This document shows, piece after piece, positions 38,193 through 39,313 of a stretch of DNA of 39,313 nt. A model generated the notes under the pieces. That model worked only from the letters and a program-made list of their open reading frames with translations, searched no databases and was not told the origin of the DNA. The number at the start of each line of letters is the position of its first letter. Position 1 is the first letter of the stretch. The position numbers were made by a program, and so were the translations under genes. This stretch comes from Oscillospiraceae bacterium (GTDB taxonomy: Bacteria > Bacillota > Clostridia > Oscillospirales > Ruminococcaceae), in the NCBI GenBank assembly GCA_019423755.1, contig JAHZAU010000021.1, positions 1-39,313 on the forward strand, written 5' to 3'.

Positions 38193-38221
38193 ATTTTATA
38201 CGAAATTTCTTTCCATTACAA
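38193..38221 (-). promoter_or_regulatory. Promoter of pyrK-pyrD
   Basis: On the minus strand TTGTAA (38221-38216), a 17-base spacer and TAAAAT (38198-38193). Transcription would start near 38186. The leader of about 60 bases has a CCCGGGC/GCCCGGG hairpin just before the GGAGG, which could affect translation. Confidence 0.7.
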
Positions 38222-38282
38222 GGCGCGAAGGGAAAAAGGCGGAGAAAATCGGGGATTTTTTCGAAGGATGGCGGCAAAAGGC

Positions 38283-38311
38283 TTGCATTTTTGGCGGGAT
38301 TCCAGTATGAT
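38283..38311 (+). promoter_or_regulatory. Promoter of the queT leader
   Basis: TTGCAT (38283-38288), a 17-base spacer and TATGAT (38306-38311), leaving a leader of about 145 bases before queT. Confidence 0.65.
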
Positions 38312-38376
38312 ATTCCTGCTTTTTTGACCGAAGGGCTTTTTGCGCACTCCCGAAGGGTTCCGCCGGGCAGAGAGGC

Positions 38377-38450
38377 AGTCAGTCGCAAGTTCCTGACTAT
38401 AAATAAATACTAGGGGCGCAAAGGCCGGGTCCCGGCTGCCCTACGAAAGG
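38377..38450 (+). promoter_or_regulatory. Candidate preQ1 riboswitch upstream of queT
   Basis: A 6-bp hairpin AGTCAG/CTGACT (38377-38382 with 38393-38398) with a 10-base loop is followed at once by the A-rich tail ATAAATAAATACTAGG. Class I preQ1 aptamers have the same layout, a short hairpin then an A-rich tail ending in ACUA. The ACTAGGG tail can also join a second hairpin, TAGGG/CCCTA around GCCGGG/CCCGGC (38411-38443), that ends next to the ribosome binding site AAAGGAAAA, giving two exclusive folds. The loop-tail pseudoknot is only AGT/ACT, weaker than class I, and class III, known from Ruminococcaceae upstream of queT, is also possible. Confidence 0.5.
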
Positions 38451-38462
38451 AAAATTGAATAT

Positions 38463-39014
38463 ATGAGAAACGAACGTGTCAAGAATATGGCGGTCTCCGC
38501 CATGATCGCGGCGCTTTATTTTGCGCTGAGTTTGCCGTTTATGACCTTTAACTTCGGTGCGGTGCAGCTTCGAGTGTCCGAAGCGCTGACCCTGCTGCCC
38601 ATCTTTGCCCCCCAAAGCGCGGTGGGCCTGACGGTGGGCTGTGTGCTGGTGAACACCATGGGCGCCGCCACCGGGATGAACGTGCTGGGCCCGCTGGATA
38701 TCATCATCGGCTCGGCGGCTACCGGCATCGCTGCCCTTATGACCTGGCAGCTGCGCCAGGTGCGCATCAAGGGGCTGCCCATTGCGGCGGCCATCCCGCC
38801 CATCCTGGTCAACGGCCTGGTAGTGGGTCTGGAACTGACCCTGGTACTGGGCGGCGGCTGGAACTGGGGCTTCTTCGCTGTGTGCTTTGCACAGGTAGCG
38901 GTAGGTGAGGCCATTGCCTGCCTGTGCCTGGGTGTGCCGCTGGTCACCGCGCTGGAACGCACCGGCGCTGCCGAGGCCATCTTTGGAAAACAGAAGGAAC
39001 GCGCACGCGGTTAG
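38463..39014 (+). CDS. queT: QueT family ECF transporter substrate-binding subunit
   Basis: A 183-residue membrane protein with five to six helices. MAVSAMIAALYFALSL and then FNFGAVQLRVSEALTLLPIF are the family signature, and GAATGMNVLGPLDIIIGS is the next conserved part. QueT is the S component that gives substrate specificity to the shared ECF energy module and imports queuosine precursors such as preQ1 or queuine. The energy module is not in the window. AAAGGAAAA lies about 10 bases before the ATG. Expression is probably set by the structured leader. Confidence 0.92.
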   Translation: MRNERVKNMAVSAMIAALYFALSLPFMTFNFGAVQLRVSEALTLLPIFAPQSAVGLTVGCVLVNTMGAATGMNVLGPLDIIIGSAATGIAALMTWQLRQVRIKGLPIAAAIPPILVNGLVVGLELTLVLGGGWNWGFFAVCFAQVAVGEAIACLCLGVPLVTALERTGAAEAIFGKQKERARG

Positions 39015-39115
39015 CCGCAGGCGCCAAGAAAGAATCCATATAGATAGAATAGATGCTGCCGCCGGTTTGGAGTGCGGATGGGAGAAAAAGCGGCGGCAAA
39101 AAGGACGAACTTGCC

Positions 39116-39152
39116 AACCCGGTCTCGGTAACGAGACCGGGTTTTCTTCTGT
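39116..39152 (+). terminator. Terminator of queT
   Basis: An 11-bp perfect stem AACCCGGTCTC (39116-39126) with GAGACCGGGTT (39133-39143), followed by TTTTC and more Ts. A second inverted repeat TGCCGCCG/CGGCGGCA (39057-39064 with 39091-39098) lies between the stop and this terminator. Confidence 0.85.
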
Positions 39153-39273
39153 GTTTTTTTGAAAAAACCAGGGGAAACGGGGGGAAACAAGAGGAAAAAC
39201 GCGAGAAAATTCCAGGAAAAAACGGCGTAAGTATGCGGTTTTTCTGCAACCGGAAAAGAAAAGTCGAAAAAGT

Positions 39274-39313
39274 TTGAAAAAAGGTGTTGACAATCGGGGA
39301 AAGGCATGATATT
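39274..39313 (+). promoter_or_regulatory. Stable-RNA-type promoter cut by the window end
   Basis: TTGAAAAAA (39274-39282), four bases, TTGACA (39287-39292), 17 bases, then TATT at the last four positions, where the -10 box should start. The layout equals those of tRNA-Ala and tRNA-Lys, so a tRNA or rRNA gene is expected just outside. Confidence 0.75.

Noticed and set aside
1..39313. CRISPR array, insertion sequence, toxin-antitoxin or defence island
   Set aside because: No regularly spaced repeats, transposase motifs, terminal repeats or defence-family domains were seen on either strand.

Overview
The window is a high-GC (roughly 60% by eye) segment of a low-copy chromosome from a spore-forming Firmicute, most likely a clostridial gut lineage of the Oscillospiraceae/Ruminococcaceae type. 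The basis is the gene content and order: a core block running yicC-remA-gmk-rpoZ-priA-def-fmt-(zinc protease)-rsmB-rlmN-prpC-prkC-rsgA-thiN-spoVM matches the order known from Bacillus subtilis, with Shine-Dalgarno sequences of the AAGGAGG type throughout, DUF896 and YlcI/YnfO-like small proteins, and a queT gene with a structured leader. No phage, transposase, CRISPR array or plasmid function was seen.

Layout. 1-485: the 3' part of tRNA-Ser(CGA), its terminator, a tRNA-Ser-like remnant carrying a 19-base copy of the tRNA 3' end, and a short inverted array of heptamers. 486-2699: a secreted beta-lactamase-fold hydrolase and two small XRE regulators, each next to a palindromic operator candidate; a 54-residue protein is encoded divergently from the first. 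2784-5178: RidA, a zinc alcohol dehydrogenase, a small DNA-binding-like protein and a DUF308 membrane protein. 5199-5390: tRNA-Ala(GGC) on the minus strand. 5502-6665: an FkbM-type methyltransferase. 6697-21147: the conserved information-processing and cell-wall signalling block. It ends with a 28-residue spoVM gene, which is easily missed and is the best sign of endospore formation. 21193-25141: prmA, a VanY-like carboxypeptidase, an unknown membrane-anchored protein, DUF896, and a membrane-bound MerR regulator with a YbjQ protein. 25155-27191: recG on the minus strand. 27291-27487: tRNA-Lys(TTT). 27516-34685: an SDR oxidoreductase, an NSS sodium symporter with a three-hairpin leader, several small unknowns, an alpha/beta hydrolase, rex, a degenerate LCP protein and a flavin reductase. 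34693-38221: a minus-strand run of pyrK-pyrD and then ruvX-ttcA-like-GNAT. 38283-39152: queT behind a likely preQ1-sensing leader. The window closes inside a promoter that looks like those of the tRNA genes.

How the genes work together. The central block couples nucleotide supply (gmk), transcription (rpoZ), replication restart (priA), translation start and nascent-chain processing (fmt, def), rRNA methylation (rsmB, rlmN), ribosome assembly (rsgA) and PASTA kinase/phosphatase signalling (prkC, prpC). Relative to B. subtilis, coaBC (between rpoZ and priA) and rpe (between rsgA and thiN) are absent and a zinc protease gene is inserted. Three stable-RNA promoters in the window share an exact 9-base A-tract motif four bases upstream of the -35 box. 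The third lies at the very end, so a tRNA or rRNA gene probably starts just outside.

Limits: all calls are by reading only. Family names come from recognised motifs, not from searches. Promoters, operators and terminators are pattern matches.
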